Shown piece by piece: positions 46,182 to 58,319 of a stretch of 64,000 bases of DNA (positions within the stretch are counted from its first letter, which is position 1; the number at the start of each line of letters is the position of its first letter). The DNA is taken from NCBI GenBank assembly GCA_029961685.1, contig JARWKL010000015.1, forward strand, positions 13,886,801 to 13,950,800. Reading direction: 5' to 3'. Below the pieces are notes generated by a model, which had not been told where the DNA came from, searched no databases, and was given only the letters and a program-made list of their open reading frames with translations. This DNA comes from Aristolochia californica. Its lineage: Eukaryota > Streptophyta > Magnoliopsida > Piperales > Aristolochiaceae. The position numbers and the translations under genes were made by a program.

Positions 46182-48018
46182 TCCTATGAGTTGACTTGGT
46201 CAACTTATGGAGGTAATGTGATCCTTTTCTCTAAACCCTAAACCCTAGATCTAGGTTCGTAGTTATTTTTTTCTGTCCCTACACCCATAGTTTGCTTTGG
46301 TTTTTTACCTCTATAAGTAGTTTTTTATATTGAAAAATATATATTGATGGAAATATATTTGACTCTAAGTTCCAAAAAAAACATATTTGTTCCAATCAGA
46401 GTTATCTACATAGAGATATCGATATTTGAATGAGCAAAGGTCAGATTGAAAAAAGGTTCGAGTAACAGCAAAAATCTTCAGATTCCGAGGTATTTTTTGC
46501 TATCAAGAACTAGACTTTATATGGAGAAATATATATCAAAAGATAAATCTGTAAGTCTACTCTTTTACCTATTCAACCATTTTTTTATCTGAGTTATCTA
46601 CAAAGATAAATCCATATTTGAAGTAGAAAAGGTCAGATTGAAAAAGACGTTTGAGTGGCAACAGAAAGCTTCAAAATCTGAGGTATTTTATGCTATCAAG
46701 AAAGAGTCTTTTTTATTACCTATTCAACCAATCCTTGATATGATCTTTTTATAAGGATATATTGATCTTTTAAGGGTCAATGATCATTCAAGAAAAATAG
46801 GAGAAACATTATTTAGTTCGGCCAGATGACAAAGACCAAAATATATCAGATTATTTGCCTTCTGAAAATTATATTTTATGAAGTTAAGTTATACTCGGAT
46901 GAAATTTATTTAAGTCTACTTTCATAAGGAAATTTTTTATGTCAATCTGATCTATATTGAAAGATATATTCCAATTGGAAGAATCAAATGACATATTGGT
47001 ATTCTTTTGTATAGAAAAATCCGAATTTATGACAATTGTTTTGCGTCATTTTTTGGGTTGATATATTAAGAAAATATCCCACTTCTCCCTATTTTGAGGG
47101 ATTATTTATAAATCTCTATTATTTGGGCTTATTGCTCTATCTATGATATTTGGTTCAGGCTGGGATCACTGACATTACTTCCCAGCTTGAGGGGGAGAAA
47201 TAGAAGAAGTACAAGGAGGTATTTTATTCCATATGTTGTGGATGATTTTATGTGACCAAAATATTCAAGAAATGGGGAACACAAAAGATCGAAGAAGAAA
47301 ATTTTATCTCAGATTATTTCATGGGTTCTTTTACAAAGTTTATTATTTGGTTCGTGTTATATGTGTTGGAAGATGGTCGTGTTATATTCAGCTACAGCTA
47401 TTATGTCTCTTTGGGGACATTATTATTGAATAAGAGGTGGCCTCATGTCATCATTTATTTTACCCCATCAAAAAGATCAAAATTGTTTGTGGTTGGGAGT
47501 CCATGATGGAGGAACTTTATCCCCGTCAAAAAGATGAAAAGTATTTGTGGTTACGAGTCCACGACGGAGGAACTTCATCCCCGTCAAAAAGATGAAAATT
47601 ATTTGTGGTTGGAAGTTCATGATGGAGAAATTTTTATTACATCTCTTCCAATCTCCCCCCCACCCCACCCCTGTAAAGGCTTTTATGTCTCCTACCACTT
47701 GATCATCGTTGTCCTATGGAGGGACACGGTGGTGGACACTTAAGAGCAATACCGATAGACACACTACCGATAGCAGTGGAGTGTGCCCTACATCCAGCAT
47801 TAAGACTGGAGTATGAAGCAATGACTTACTGGTTAGGAGTGATTTTTACTCTCACTTATAATGCCGCAGGGCCTCATGGAAGGACGCAACAGCATGAGGG
47901 GGAATGTTGGAAGATGAAGGCATATAGGAAGATGCCATTTTATAATAGAATATTTTTTATATCATTTGCAGCAAGCTGGGAGTTTATGTTGTTCTCTCAC
48001 CCCAAGCTTGAGGGGGAA
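46182..48018 (+). other. Internal region of A1, no intact coding frame
   Basis: Order: TTGAC hairpin (about 46188), telo-box AAACCCTAAACCCTAG (46233-46248), two ~190-bp leader repeats, CAGCTTGAGGGGGAG (about 47183-47196, older polypurine tract), and an AT-rich segment with short chance frames. Then come the 58-bp array of 3 copies (about 47466-47640), CCCCCCCACCCCACCCC, the conserved segment with the IPIDTLPIAVECALHPALRLEYEAM frame (47716-48024), a second LTR-start-like GAGGGGGAATGTTGG (47896-47910) and the real polypurine tract before 48019. No zinc knuckle, integrase or YVDD motif. Confidence 0.75.
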
Positions 48019-48425
48019 TGTTGAAGATAAGATCAAGCCCAAATGACCAAGGCCCACATATGTAAGATTATTATAAGATGGGCCACATACCCAAGGAAGG
48101 CCCACAGGATGGGCCGAAGCCCATAACAAATAGGACCCACAATGAATACCAAGAGTTGGCATCCTTATCACATTAGTTGGAAGATCAAGAAGGACTCACA
48201 AAAGTATCTTTATCTTAGGGTCACGACCAAGAAGAGTTTCATTTTAAGTTATAATTGTCTTTTATCAATATTGAGTTACCTAATTATGTTAGGACTTACC
48301 TTAAGTGTTAGAGTTTGGGTGTAATTGGGACAAGGGTAGTTTTATTGTAATTAGACTCTACTACTCTCCGATTACAACAAGTTATTGATGTCAATGAAGT
48401 ATTTCACTTTCCCATAAATTCAACA
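48019..48425 (+). repeat. 3' LTR of A1, core promoter deleted (407 bp)
   Basis: Starts TGTTGAAGATAAG (one G lost) and ends TTCAACA, followed by TAAGT. At about 48361-48370 it reads CTACTACTCTCCGATTAC, where a full LTR has about 31 more bases including the TATA palindrome. The deletion ends share TAC. Confidence 0.9.
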
Positions 48426-48430
48426 TAAGT
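48426..48430 (+). repeat. Target site duplication of A1, right copy
   Basis: TAAGT, followed by satellite CATTTCTAACAAAAC; it pairs with 45106-45110. Confidence 0.88.
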
Positions 48431-51400
48431 CATTTCTAACAAAACTTATTGCCATTACGCATCATTAATCGATCAAAACCTTTACGATGATCTATGATTG
48501 TTAGGTCAGCAATTTGTAAATGGTAAAAAGGTGGGTTGTTTGGCTCGGGTGAATATTCCACCGCACGTTAACTTGAGAATTTAGTTTTTTCTACTCGAAT
48601 ATTTTTTGTCATTAGGTCATTTGCATATTCAACATGTTTCAGGCATGAATATCCATATTTGAAACTAGTTAGGATCAATTAGAAATCTCTTTCTTATAAA
48701 ATTCCTTGCAATTAGGGGTTGTACTAGGGTAATTTCCCAAACATGGATAACAAAAACTTTGGTGTTCATGTTTTTGTCCGTGAAAATTTTTTCTTCACTT
48801 ACTTTTATTATAGTTTTAAATTTTTTGCATTGATAAACTCAAAAATTTTTTTTTTGTTGTGATCTATTTGCCTTTTCTTTTTTTTTTTTACGAGAAAAAT
48901 GGGAGAGTGAAAACTAAACTATGGATTTGAAAAAAATTGAACATCGAAAATCAAAATTCACAAATGTTGAGGGAGATAATTCCAAAAAGTATATGTGATT
49001 GTTAGGGATTCTAAACTCTTTTCCTTTTTTATATATAAGGTTTTGCAATCATCGAAAAACAAGGGGCAAGGCATTTTTAACTGAGTGTTGGCTCCCAAAC
49101 CACAAGTCATTTGTAACAAAAATTATAGCCATTACGCATCATTAATTGATCAAAACCTTTACAATGATCCATGAATTTTAGGTCCCTTTTTTTGTAAATA
49201 GGCAAAACGTGGTTTGTTTGGCTCTGGTAAATATCCCACCGCATGCTAACTTGAGAATTTAATTTTTTCTACTCAAATTTTTTGAATCAATAGGTCATTT
49301 ACATCTTCAACATGTTTCAGGCACACATATCCATATTTAAATCTTGTTAGGATCAATTAGAAATCTCTTTCTTATAAAATTCCAAGATATTAGTGGTTGT
49401 GCTAGTGGAATTTCCCAAATATGGACAACAAAACTTTGGTGTTCATTTTTAGTGCGTGAAAACATTTTCTTCACTTACATTTATTACAGTTTCTATTTTT
49501 TGTACACATAAACTTTAAAATTTTCATTTTGTTGTGATCAATTTGACTTATCTTTTTGTTTACGAGATAAAAGGGATAGTGAAAATTCAAGTTTGGATTT
49601 GAAAACAAATTGAACATCCAAAATGGAAATGCACAAATATAGAGAAAGATAAATCCAAAAAGTATCGGTGATTTTTTGGGATTATAAACACTTTCAGTTT
49701 TTTATATATTAGGTTATGCAATCATCGAAAAATGGGTGGTGAGGAAATTTTAACTGAGTCATTTTTAAATAAATTATTGCCATTACGCATCATTAATTGA
49801 TCAAAACCTTTATGGTAATCTATTATTTTTAGGTCAGCATTTTTTAAAAGGGAAAAAAGTGTACAGTTTGGCTCGGGTGAATATCTCACCGCACATTAAC
49901 TTGAGAATTTAATTTTTTCTACTCCTTGAAATTTTTTGGTCATTAGGTCATTTGCATCTTCAACATGTTTCAGGCATGCATATCCATATTTGAAACTTCT
50001 TAGGATCAATTAGAATTCTCTTTCTTATAAAATTCCTTGCTTTTAGGGGTTGTACTAGTGGAATTTCCAAAACATGGATAACAAAAACTTTGGTGTTCAT
50101 TTTTAGTGCATGAAAATTTTTTATTTACTTACTTTTATTATAGTTTTCAATTTTTTGCATACATAAACTCTAAAATTTTTATTTAGTTGTAATTTATTTC
50201 CCTTATCTTTTTCGTTTACGAGAAAAATGGGAGAGAGAAAACTGAAGTTTGGATTTGAAAAAAAATTGAACATCCAAAATCGAAATTCACAAATGCAGAG
50301 GGAGATAGTTGCAAAAGGTATCTGTAGTTTTCAGGGATTGTAAACTCTTTTAGTTTTTTCTATATTAGGTTTTGCAATCATCGGAACACAGGGTGTGAGG
50401 CATTTTTAACTGAGTGTTGGCTCCCAAACCATAAGTCATTTATAACAAAAATTATTGTCGTTATGCTTCATTAATCGATCAAAACCTTTACGAAGATCTA
50501 TGATTGTAAGGTCAGCATTTTTTAAATGGGATAAAAGTGGGTGGTTTGGCTCAGGTGAATGTCCACCGCAAATTAACTTGAAAATTTAATTTTTTCTACT
50601 CGAAATTTTTTGGTCATTAGGTCATTTACATCTTCAACGTGTTTCAGGCAAGCATATCCATATTTGAAACATCTTAGGATAGATTAGAAATCTCTTCCTT
50701 ATAAAAATTTCATGCTATTAGGGGTTGTACTAGTGGAATTTCCCAAACATGGATAACAAAAGCTTTGGTGTTTATTTTTAGTGTGTGAAATTTTTTTTCT
50801 TCACTTACATTTATTATAGTTTTCAATTTTTTGCATACATAAACTCTAAATTTTTCATTTTGTTGTGATCGATTTGCGTTATCTTTTTTGTTTATGAGAA
50901 AAATGGGAGAGTGAAAACTCAAGTTTGGATTTGAAAAAAAATTGAACATCCAAAATTGAAATACACAAATGCTGAGAGAGATAATTCCAAAAAGTATCTG
51001 TGATTTTTTTTATTATAAAATCTTTTATTTTTATATATTTTAGGATTTCCAATCATCGAAAAACGGGGGAAAAGGTATTTTTAACTGAGTGTTGACTCCC
51101 AAACCATAAGTCATTTCTACTTAAAATTATAGCCATTACGCATCATTAATCGATCAAAACCTTTACAATGATCTATGATTGTTAGGTTAGCTTTTTGTAA
51201 ATAGGTAAAAAGTGGGTTGTTTGGCTCTGGTAAATATCCCTCCGCACGTTAAATAGAGAATTTAATTTTTTCTACACCATCAAAATTTTAAATCATTACG
51301 TCATTTGCATCTTCAACATGTTTCAGGAATGCATATTATTTAAATCTTGATAGGATCAATTAGAAATCTCTTTCATATAAAATTCTAAGCTATTAGGGGT

Positions 51401-51745
51401 TTTACTAGTGGAATTTCCCAAACATGGATAACAAAACAATGGTTTTCGTTTTTAGTGCGTGAAATTTTTTTCTTCACTTACACTTGTGATAGTTTTCAAT
51501 TTTTTACAAACATAAAATGTAAAATTTTCATTTTGTTGTGAACTATTTGCTTATCTTTTTGTTTACGAGAAAAAAGGGAGCGTGAAAACTCAAGTTTGGA
51601 TTTGAAAAAAAATTGAACATCTAAAATGGAAATGCACAAATATAAAGACAGATAATTCCAAAAAATATATTTGATTTTTAGGGATAGTAACCTCTTTCAT
51701 ATTTTTATATATTAGGTTCTGCAATAAATGAAAAAGGGGTCTGCA

Positions 51746-51777
<32 letters not shown>
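51746..51777 (+). repeat. Expanded poly(G) tract, 32 G
   Basis: Uninterrupted G run after GGGGTCTGCA at the standard phase. The matching site in copy 3 (about 62010-62024) is only GGGGAGGGGGGG, so the expansion happened after, or was lost after, the higher-order duplication. Confidence 0.9.
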
Positions 51778-51779
<2 letters not shown>

Positions 51780-54700
51780 AGGGAATTTTGTTTGAGTGTT
51801 GACTCCCAGACCATAAGTCATTTCTAACAAAAATTATTGCCGTTACGTGTCATTAATTGATAAAAAATTTACGATGATCTATGATTGTTAGGTCAGCATT
51901 TTTTAAATGGGAAAAAAGTGGGTTGTTTGGCTCGGGGGAATATCCCACCGCACATTAACTTGAGAATTTGATTTTTCTACTCCTTGAATTTTTTTGTTCA
52001 TTAGGTCATTTGCATCTTCAACATATTTTAGGCATGCATATCCATATTTGAAACATCTTAGGATAGATTAGAAATCTCTTTCTTTTAAAATTCCATGCTA
52101 TTAGGGGTTGTAATAGTGGAATTTTCCAAACATGGATAACAAAAACTTTGGTTGTTATTTTTAGTGAGTGAAAAGTTTTTCTTCACTTACATTTATTATA
52201 GTTTTCAATTTTTTTCATACTTAAACTTTAAATTTTTCATTTTGTTGTGATCTATTTGCCTAATCTTTTTTGTTTACGAGAAAAATGTGAGAATGAAAAC
52301 TCAAGTTTGGATTTGAAAAAAAATTAAACATCCAAAATCGAAATACACAAATGCTGAAGAGATAATTCCAAAAAGTATCTGTGATTTTTAGTGATTTTAA
52401 ACTCTTTTAGTTTTTTATATATTAGGTTTTGCAATCATCGGAAATTGGGGGGCGAGGCATTTTTAACTGAGTGTTGACTCCAAACCATAAGTCATTTCTA
52501 ACAAAAAATTATGGCCATTACACATCATTAATCGATCAAAACCTTTATGATGCTCTATGATTGTTAGGTCAGCTGTTTGTAGGTAGGCAAAAATTGGGTT
52601 GTTTGGCTTTAGTAAATATCCCACCACACGTTAACTTGAGAATATATTTTTTTCTACACCTAGAAATTTTTAAATCATTAGGTCATTTGCATCTTCAATA
52701 TGTTTCGGCCATGTATAGCCATATTTAAATCTTGTTAGGATCAATTAGAAACCTCTTTCTTATAAAATTTCAAGCTATTTGGGGTTCCACTAGTGGAATT
52801 TCCCAAACATGGATAACAAAACATTGGTTTTAATTTTTATTGTGTGTAATTTTTTCTTCACTTACATTTACTTTAGTTTTCAATTTTTTACAAACATAAA
52901 CTCTAAAATTTTCATTTTGTTGTGATCTATTTGCGTGATCATTTTGTTTACGAGAAAAAAAGGGAGAGTGAAAACTCAAGTTTGGATTTGACAAGAAATT
53001 GAACATCCAAAATGGAAATGCACAAATGTAGAGAGAGATAATTCCAAAAAGTATCTGTGATTTTTAAGGATTGTAAACTCTTTAAGATTTTTATATATTT
53101 GGTTCTACAATCAAAGGAAAAGGGAGGGCAAGGAAATTTTAACTGAGAGTTGACTCCCAAACCATAAGTCATTTTTAAAGAAAAATTATTGCCGTTACAC
53201 ATCATTAAGTGATCAAAAACTTTACGGTGATCTATGATTTATAGGTCAACTTTTTGTAAATGGACAAAAAGTGGGTTGTTTGGCTCAGGTGGATATCCCA
53301 CTACACGTTAACTTGAGAATTTCATTTTTCTACTCGTTGAAATTTTCAATCATTAGGTCATTTGCATCTTCAACATGTTTCAAACATGCATATCCATATT
53401 TAAAATCATGTTAGGAACGATTTGAAATCTCTTTCTTATAAAACTCCAAGGTATTAGGGATTGTACTAGTAGAATTTCCCTAACATGGATAACAAAACTT
53501 TGGTGTTCATTTTAAGTGCGTGAAAAAATTTTCTTCACTTATATTTATTATAATTTTCAATTTTTTGTATACATAAAATTTAAAAATTTCATTTTGTTGT
53601 GATCTATGCCTTGTCATTTTTTAAAGAGAAAAAATGGAGAGTGAAAACTTGATTTTGGATTTGAAAAAAAATTGAACATCCAAAATAGAAATGCACAAAT
53701 GCAAAGGGAGATAATTCCAAAAAGTATATTTGATTTTTTGGGATTTTAAACTATTTTTTTTATATATTAAGTTATACAATCATCGGAAAAGGGGGGCTGA
53801 CAGAATTTTAACAAAGTGTTGACTACCAAACCATAAGTCATTTCTAACCAAAATTGTTGCAGTTACACATCATTAATTGATCAAAACCTTTACGATGATC
53901 TATGATTGTTAGGTCAGCATTTTTTAAATGGGAAAAAAAGTGGGTTGTTTGGCTCTGGTGAATACCCACCGCACGTTAACTTGAGAAAATAATTTCTTCT
54001 ACTCCTTGAAATTTTTTGGTCATTAGGTCATTTGCATCTTCAACATGTTTCAGGCACGCATATCCATATTTGAAAAATGTTATGATCAATTAGAAATCTC
54101 TTTCTTATAAAACTCCATGCTATTAGAAGTTGTACTAGTGGAATTTCCAAAACATGAATAATAAAAACTTTGGTTTTCATTTTTAGTGCGTGAAATTTTT
54201 TTCTTCACTTACATTTATTATAGTTTTCAATTTTTTGCATACATATACTCTGAAATTTTCATTTGCTTTCATCTATTAGCCTTATCTTTTTTGTTTACGA
54301 GAAAAATGGGAGAAAGAAAACTCAAGTTTGGATTTGAAAAAAAATTGAACATCCAAAATCGAAATGCACAAATGTTGACAGAGATAATTCCAAAAAGTAT
54401 CTGTGATTTTTAGGGACTATAAACTCTTTTAGTTTTTTAAATATTTGGTTTTGAATTCATCGAAAAATGGGGGCATTTTTAACTGAGTGTTGACTCCCAA
54501 ACCATAAGTCATTTCTAACAAAAATTATAGCCATTATGCAATTAATCGATCAAAACATTTTTGGTGATCTATGATTGTTAGGTCAGCTTTTTGTAAATAG
54601 GAAAAAAGTGGGTTGTTTGGCTCTAGTAAATATCCCATTGCACGTTAATTTGAGAATTTAATTTTTTCTACTCCAAATTTTTGTATCGTTTGGTCATTTG

Positions 54701-55850
54701 CTTCTTCAACATGTTTCAAGCATGCATATCCATATTTAAATCTTGCTAGGATCTATTAGAAATCTCTTTCTTAAAAAATTCTGATATATTAGGGTTTGTA
54801 CTAGTGGAATTTCCTAAACATGGATAATGAAACTTTGGTGTTCATTTTTAGTACGTGAAAAGAATTTCTTCACTTACATTTATTATAGTTTTCAATTTTT
54901 TTCATACATAAACTCTAAAATTTTTATTTTTTTTGTGATCTATTTGCCTTTCTTTTTTGTTTATGAGAAAAAAGAGAGTGAAAACTTAAGTTTGGATTTG
55001 AAAAAAAATTGAACATCAAAAAATGGAAATACACAAATGCAAAGAGAGATAATTCCAAAAAGTATCTACGATTTTTTTGGATTGTAAACTATTTAAGATT
55101 TTTATATATTAGGTTCTGCAATCAATGGAAAAGGGGGAGAGTGGACGAGGGAATTTTAACTGAGTGTTGACTCCCAAACCATAAGTTATTTCTAACAAAT
55201 ATTATTACCGTTATGCATCGTTAATCGATGAAAACCTTGAAGATGATCTATGATTTTCAGTCAGCGTTTTGTAAATGGGAAAAAAGTGGGTTGTTTGGCT
55301 CGGGTGAATATCCCAACACACGCTAACTTGAGAATATAATTTTTTCTACACCTTGAAATTTTTTGGTCATTAGGTCATTTTCATCTTCAACATGTTTCAG
55401 GCATGCATATCCGTATTTGAAATATGATAGGATCAATTACAAATCTCTTTCTTATAAAAGTTTTTGCTATTAGGAGTTGTACTAGTGGAATTTCCCAAAC
55501 ATGGATAACAAAAACTTTGGTGTTCATTTTTAGTACGTGAAATTTGTTTCTTCACTTACATTTATTATAGTTTTCAATTTTTTTAAACTTTAAATTTTTC
55601 ATTTTGTTGTGACCTATTTGCCTTATCTTTTTAGTTTATGAGAAAATGGGAGAGTGAAAACTCAAGTTTGGATTTGAAAAAAAATTGAACATCCAAAATA
55701 TAAATGCACAAATGCTGAGAGAGATAATTCCAAAAAGTATCTGTGATTTTTAGGGTTTGTAAACTCGTTTAGTTTTTTATATATTAGGTTTTGCAATCAC
55801 CGAAAAAAAGGGGGTGAGGCATTTTTAACTGAATGTTAGATCCCAAACCA

Positions 55851-55855
55851 TAAGT
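55851..55855 (+). repeat. Target site duplication of A2, left copy
   Basis: TAAGT before the LTR start; the right copy is at 58727-58731. Identical in sequence and monomer phase to the A1 duplication. Confidence 0.9.
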
Positions 55856-56292
55856 TGTTGGAAGATAAGATCAAGCCCACATGACCAAGGCCTACATATG
55901 TAAGATTATTATAAGACGGGCCACATGACCAAGGAAGGCCCACAAGATGGGCCCAAGCCCATAAGAAGTAGGACCCACAATGATTACCAAGAGTTGTCAT
56001 CCTTATCACATCACTTGGAAGATCAAAAAGGACTCACAAAAGTATCTTTATCTTAGGGTCACGACAAGGAAGAGTTTTAGTTTAAGTTATATTTGTCTTT
56101 TATCAATATTGAGTTACCTAATTATGTTAGGACTTACCTTAAGTGTTAGAGTTTGGGTGTAACTGGGACAAGGGTAGTTTTATTGTAATTGGACTCTACT
56201 ACTTTCCTCTATTATAAATAGAGGTTCGTGTACTCTGATTACAACAAGTTATTGATTTCAATGAAGTATTTCACTTTTCCATAAATTCAACA
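55856..56292 (+). repeat. 5' LTR of A2 (437 bp)
   Basis: TGTTGGAAGATAAG start, AAATTCAACA end. It holds the intact TATA palindrome CCTCTATTATAAATAGAGG at 56206-56224. It differs from its own 3' LTR by scattered substitutions through the first 220 bp and by the 31-bp deletion there, so the insertion is not recent. Confidence 0.93.
56206..56224 (+). promoter_or_regulatory. Core promoter: TATA box inside an 8-bp inverted repeat
   Basis: CCTCTATT-ATA-AATAGAGG. TATAAATA fits a plant TATA box about 85 bp before the LTR end. The same element is at 22898-22916 (B), 45462-45480 and 46080-46098 (A1), and in altered form at 20565-20583. It can fold into a hairpin. Confidence 0.7.
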
Positions 56293-56307
56293 TGGTATCA
56301 GAGCAGG
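56293..56307 (+). other. Primer-binding site of A2
   Basis: TGGTATCAGAGCAGG, complementary to the plant initiator tRNA-Met 3' end, directly after the LTR. Confidence 0.92.
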
Positions 56308-57640
56308 TCTTGTGAGTTGACTTGGTCAACTTACGGAGGTAATGTGATCCTTTTCTCTAAACCCTAAACCCATGGTCTAGGTTCGTAGTTATTTTTTCTG
56401 TCCCTACACCCATAGTTTGCTTTGCGTTTTTTACCTCTATAAGTAGTTTTTTATATTCAAAATTATATATTGACGAAAATATATTTGACTCTAAATTCCA
56501 AAAAAAATCTATTTGTTCCAATCAGAGTTATCTACATAGAGATATCGATACTTGAATAAGCAAATGTCAGATTGCAAAAAGGTTCGAGTAATAGCGGAAA
56601 TCTTCAGATTCTGAGGTATTTTTTGCTATCAAGAACTAGACTTTATATGGAGAAATATATATCAAAAGATAAATCTGTAAGTGTACTCTTTTACCTATTC
56701 AACCAATTTTTTATCTGAGTTATCTACAAAGAGAAATCGATATTTGAAGCAGCAAAGGTCAGATTGAAAATGAGGTTCGAGTGGCAGCAGAAAGCTTCAA
56801 ATTCTGAGGTATTTTATGCTATCAATAAAGAGACTTTATATGGGGAAATATATATCAAAAGAAAGTTACGTAAGGTTTTTTCTTTCCTATTCAACCAATC
56901 CTCGGTATGACCTTTTTATAAGGATATATTGGTCCTTGAAGGGTCAATGATCATTCTGGAAAATAGGAGAAACAGTATTTAGTTCGGCCAGATGACAGAC
57001 ACAGAAAAATATCAGATTATTTGCCTTCTGAAAATTATATTTTATGAAGTTAAGTTATACTCAGATAAAATTTATTTAAGTCTAATTTCATAAGGAAAAA
57101 TTTCATGTCAATCTGATCTATATTGAAAGATATATTCGAATTGGAAGAATCATAGGACATGTTGGTATTCTGCTGTATTGAAAAATCCGAATTTAAGACA
57201 ATTGTTTTGCGTCATTTTTTGAGTTTATATATCAAGAAAATATCTCACTTCTCCCTGTTTTGAGGGCTTATTTATATATCTCTATTATTTGGGCTTATTG
57301 CTCTATCTATGATATTTGGTTCAAGCTGGGATCACTGACATTACTTCCCAGCTTGAGGGGGAGAAGTAGAAGAAGTTCAAGAAGGAGGTATTTTATTCCA
57401 TATGTTGTGGATGATTTTATGTGACCAAAATATTCAAGAAATGGGGAGCACAAAAGATGAAGATTGTTCATCTAAGAAGAAAATTTTATCTCAGATTATT
57501 TCATGGGTTCTTTTACAAAGTTTATTATTTGGTTCGTGTTATATGTGTTGGAAGATGGTCGTGTTATATTCAGCTGTAGCTATTATGTCTCTTTGGGGAC
57601 ATTATTATTGAGTAAGAGGTGGCCACATGTCATCATTTAT
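56308..57640 (+). other. Leader and degenerate internal region of A2
   Basis: Noncoding leader with the TTGAC hairpin (about 56314), telo-box AAACCCTAAACCCA (56359-56372) and two ~190-bp direct repeats (GATATCGATACTTGAA near 56541, GAAATCGATATTTGAAGC near 56732), then AT-rich sequence to 57300. At 57325-57363 is the older pol-end remnant with GCTTGAGGGGGAG. From 57402 two overlapping frames (69 and 107 codons) run through sequence shared with A1 and B, but they show no recognisable domain. Confidence 0.65.
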
Positions 57641-57647
57641 TTTACCC

Positions 57648-57935
57648 CATCAAAAAGAACAAATTTTTTTGTGGTTGGGAGTCCACGACGGAGGAACTTC
57701 ATCCTCGTCGAAAAGATGAAAATTATTTGTGGTTGGGAGTCCACGACGGAGGAACTTCATCCCCATCAAAAATATAAAAATTATTTGTGGTTGGAAGTCC
57801 ATGACGGAGGAACTTCATCCCTGTAAAAAAGATGATAATTATTCATGGTTGGGAGTCCATGACGGAGGAACTTCATCGCCATCAAAAAGATGAAAATTAT
57901 TTGTGGTTGGAAGTCCATGACGGAGGAACTTATGA
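57648..57935 (+). repeat. 58-bp minisatellite, 5 copies (element A2)
   Basis: AGTCCACGACGG or AGTCCATGACGG recurs with G at 57681, 57739, 57797, 57855 and 57913, an exact 58-bp step. A1 and B have three units at the same place, so the array expanded in A2 or contracted in A1. Confidence 0.92.
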
Positions 57936-58310
57936 TTACATCTCTTCCAATATTCCCCCCACCCCACCCCTGTAATGGCTTTTATGTCTCCTACCACTTG
58001 AGCATCATTGTCCAATGGAGGGACATGTTGGTGGACACTTCAGAGCAATACCGATAGACACACTACCGATAGGAGTGGCGTGTGCCCTACATCCAGCATT
58101 AAGACTGGAGTATGAAGCAATGACTTACCGGCTAGGAGTGATTTTTACTCTCACTTATAATGCTGCAGAGCCTCATGGAAGGACGCAACAGCGTGAGGGG
58201 GAATGTTGGAAGATGAAGGCATATAGGAAGATGTGCCATTTTTTACAAGAATATTTTTTACATCAATTGCAGCAAGCTGGGAGTTCATGTTGTTCTCTCA
58301 CCCCAAGCTT
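57936..58310 (+). other. Conserved 3' segment of A2 with an open frame of unknown meaning
   Basis: CCCCCCACCCCACCCC, then a 105-codon frame at 58015-58332 (contains IPIDTLPIGVACALHPALRLEYEAM) that is mostly preserved in A1 and partly in B. The frame runs through the polypurine tract and into the LTR, so it is unlikely to be a real protein end. GAGGGGGAA plus TGTTGGAAGAT at 58195-58214 imitates the LTR boundary 116 bp upstream of the real one. I recognise no protein family. Confidence 0.5.
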
Positions 58311-58319
58311 GAGGGGGAG

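Larger units (their letters stand above)
45111..48425 (+). mobile_element. Copia-type non-autonomous LTR element A1, with satellite inserted in its 5' LTR
   Basis: Same family as B and A2. The TAAGT duplication flanks the whole interval. The left LTR starts at 45111 and runs normally to about 45461. It then switches to B-type LTR sequence through to the LTR end at 45548, continues through 530 bp of satellite (45549-46078), and re-enters the LTR at TTCCTCTATT, ending at 46166. The primer site TGGTATCAGAG follows at 46167. Next are the leader with telo-box (46233), leader repeats (46413, 46604), the first pol-end remnant (47160-47196), the 58-bp array, the conserved 3' segment, and the 3' LTR at 48019-48425 (407 bp). 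The internal region has no intact gag or pol, so it is non-autonomous. Confidence 0.88.
39788..49088 (+). repeat. 11-monomer higher-order repeat, copy 1 (contains element A1)
   Basis: Landmarks at 41728, 42405, 43076, 43743, 44424 and 45092 each have a partner 10744-10748 bp further right (52475, 53151, 53820, 54491, 55168, 55838) with matching diagnostic variants. Examples are CTCATAAAATTCCAAGCTAT at 42013 against 52756, TCATTTTGTTTACGAG at 42193 against 52939, and TCATTTTTTAAAG-like at 42867 against 53615. Then comes the LTR element at the identical site. Left of 41728 the register shifts by one monomer: copy 1 has three monomers (39788, 40407, 41071) where copies 2 and 3 have two. The left edge is not sharply defined. 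Confidence 0.82.
48426..55855 (+). repeat. Satellite block 4
   Basis: About eleven monomers with landmarks at 49089, 50418, 51093, 51800, 52475, 53151, 53820, 54491, 55168 and 55838. One monomer, at about 49750, has lost the landmark: TTTTAACTGAGTCATTTTTA joins the two sides at the shared GTCATTT-type sequence. Same orientation as elsewhere. Confidence 0.96.
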
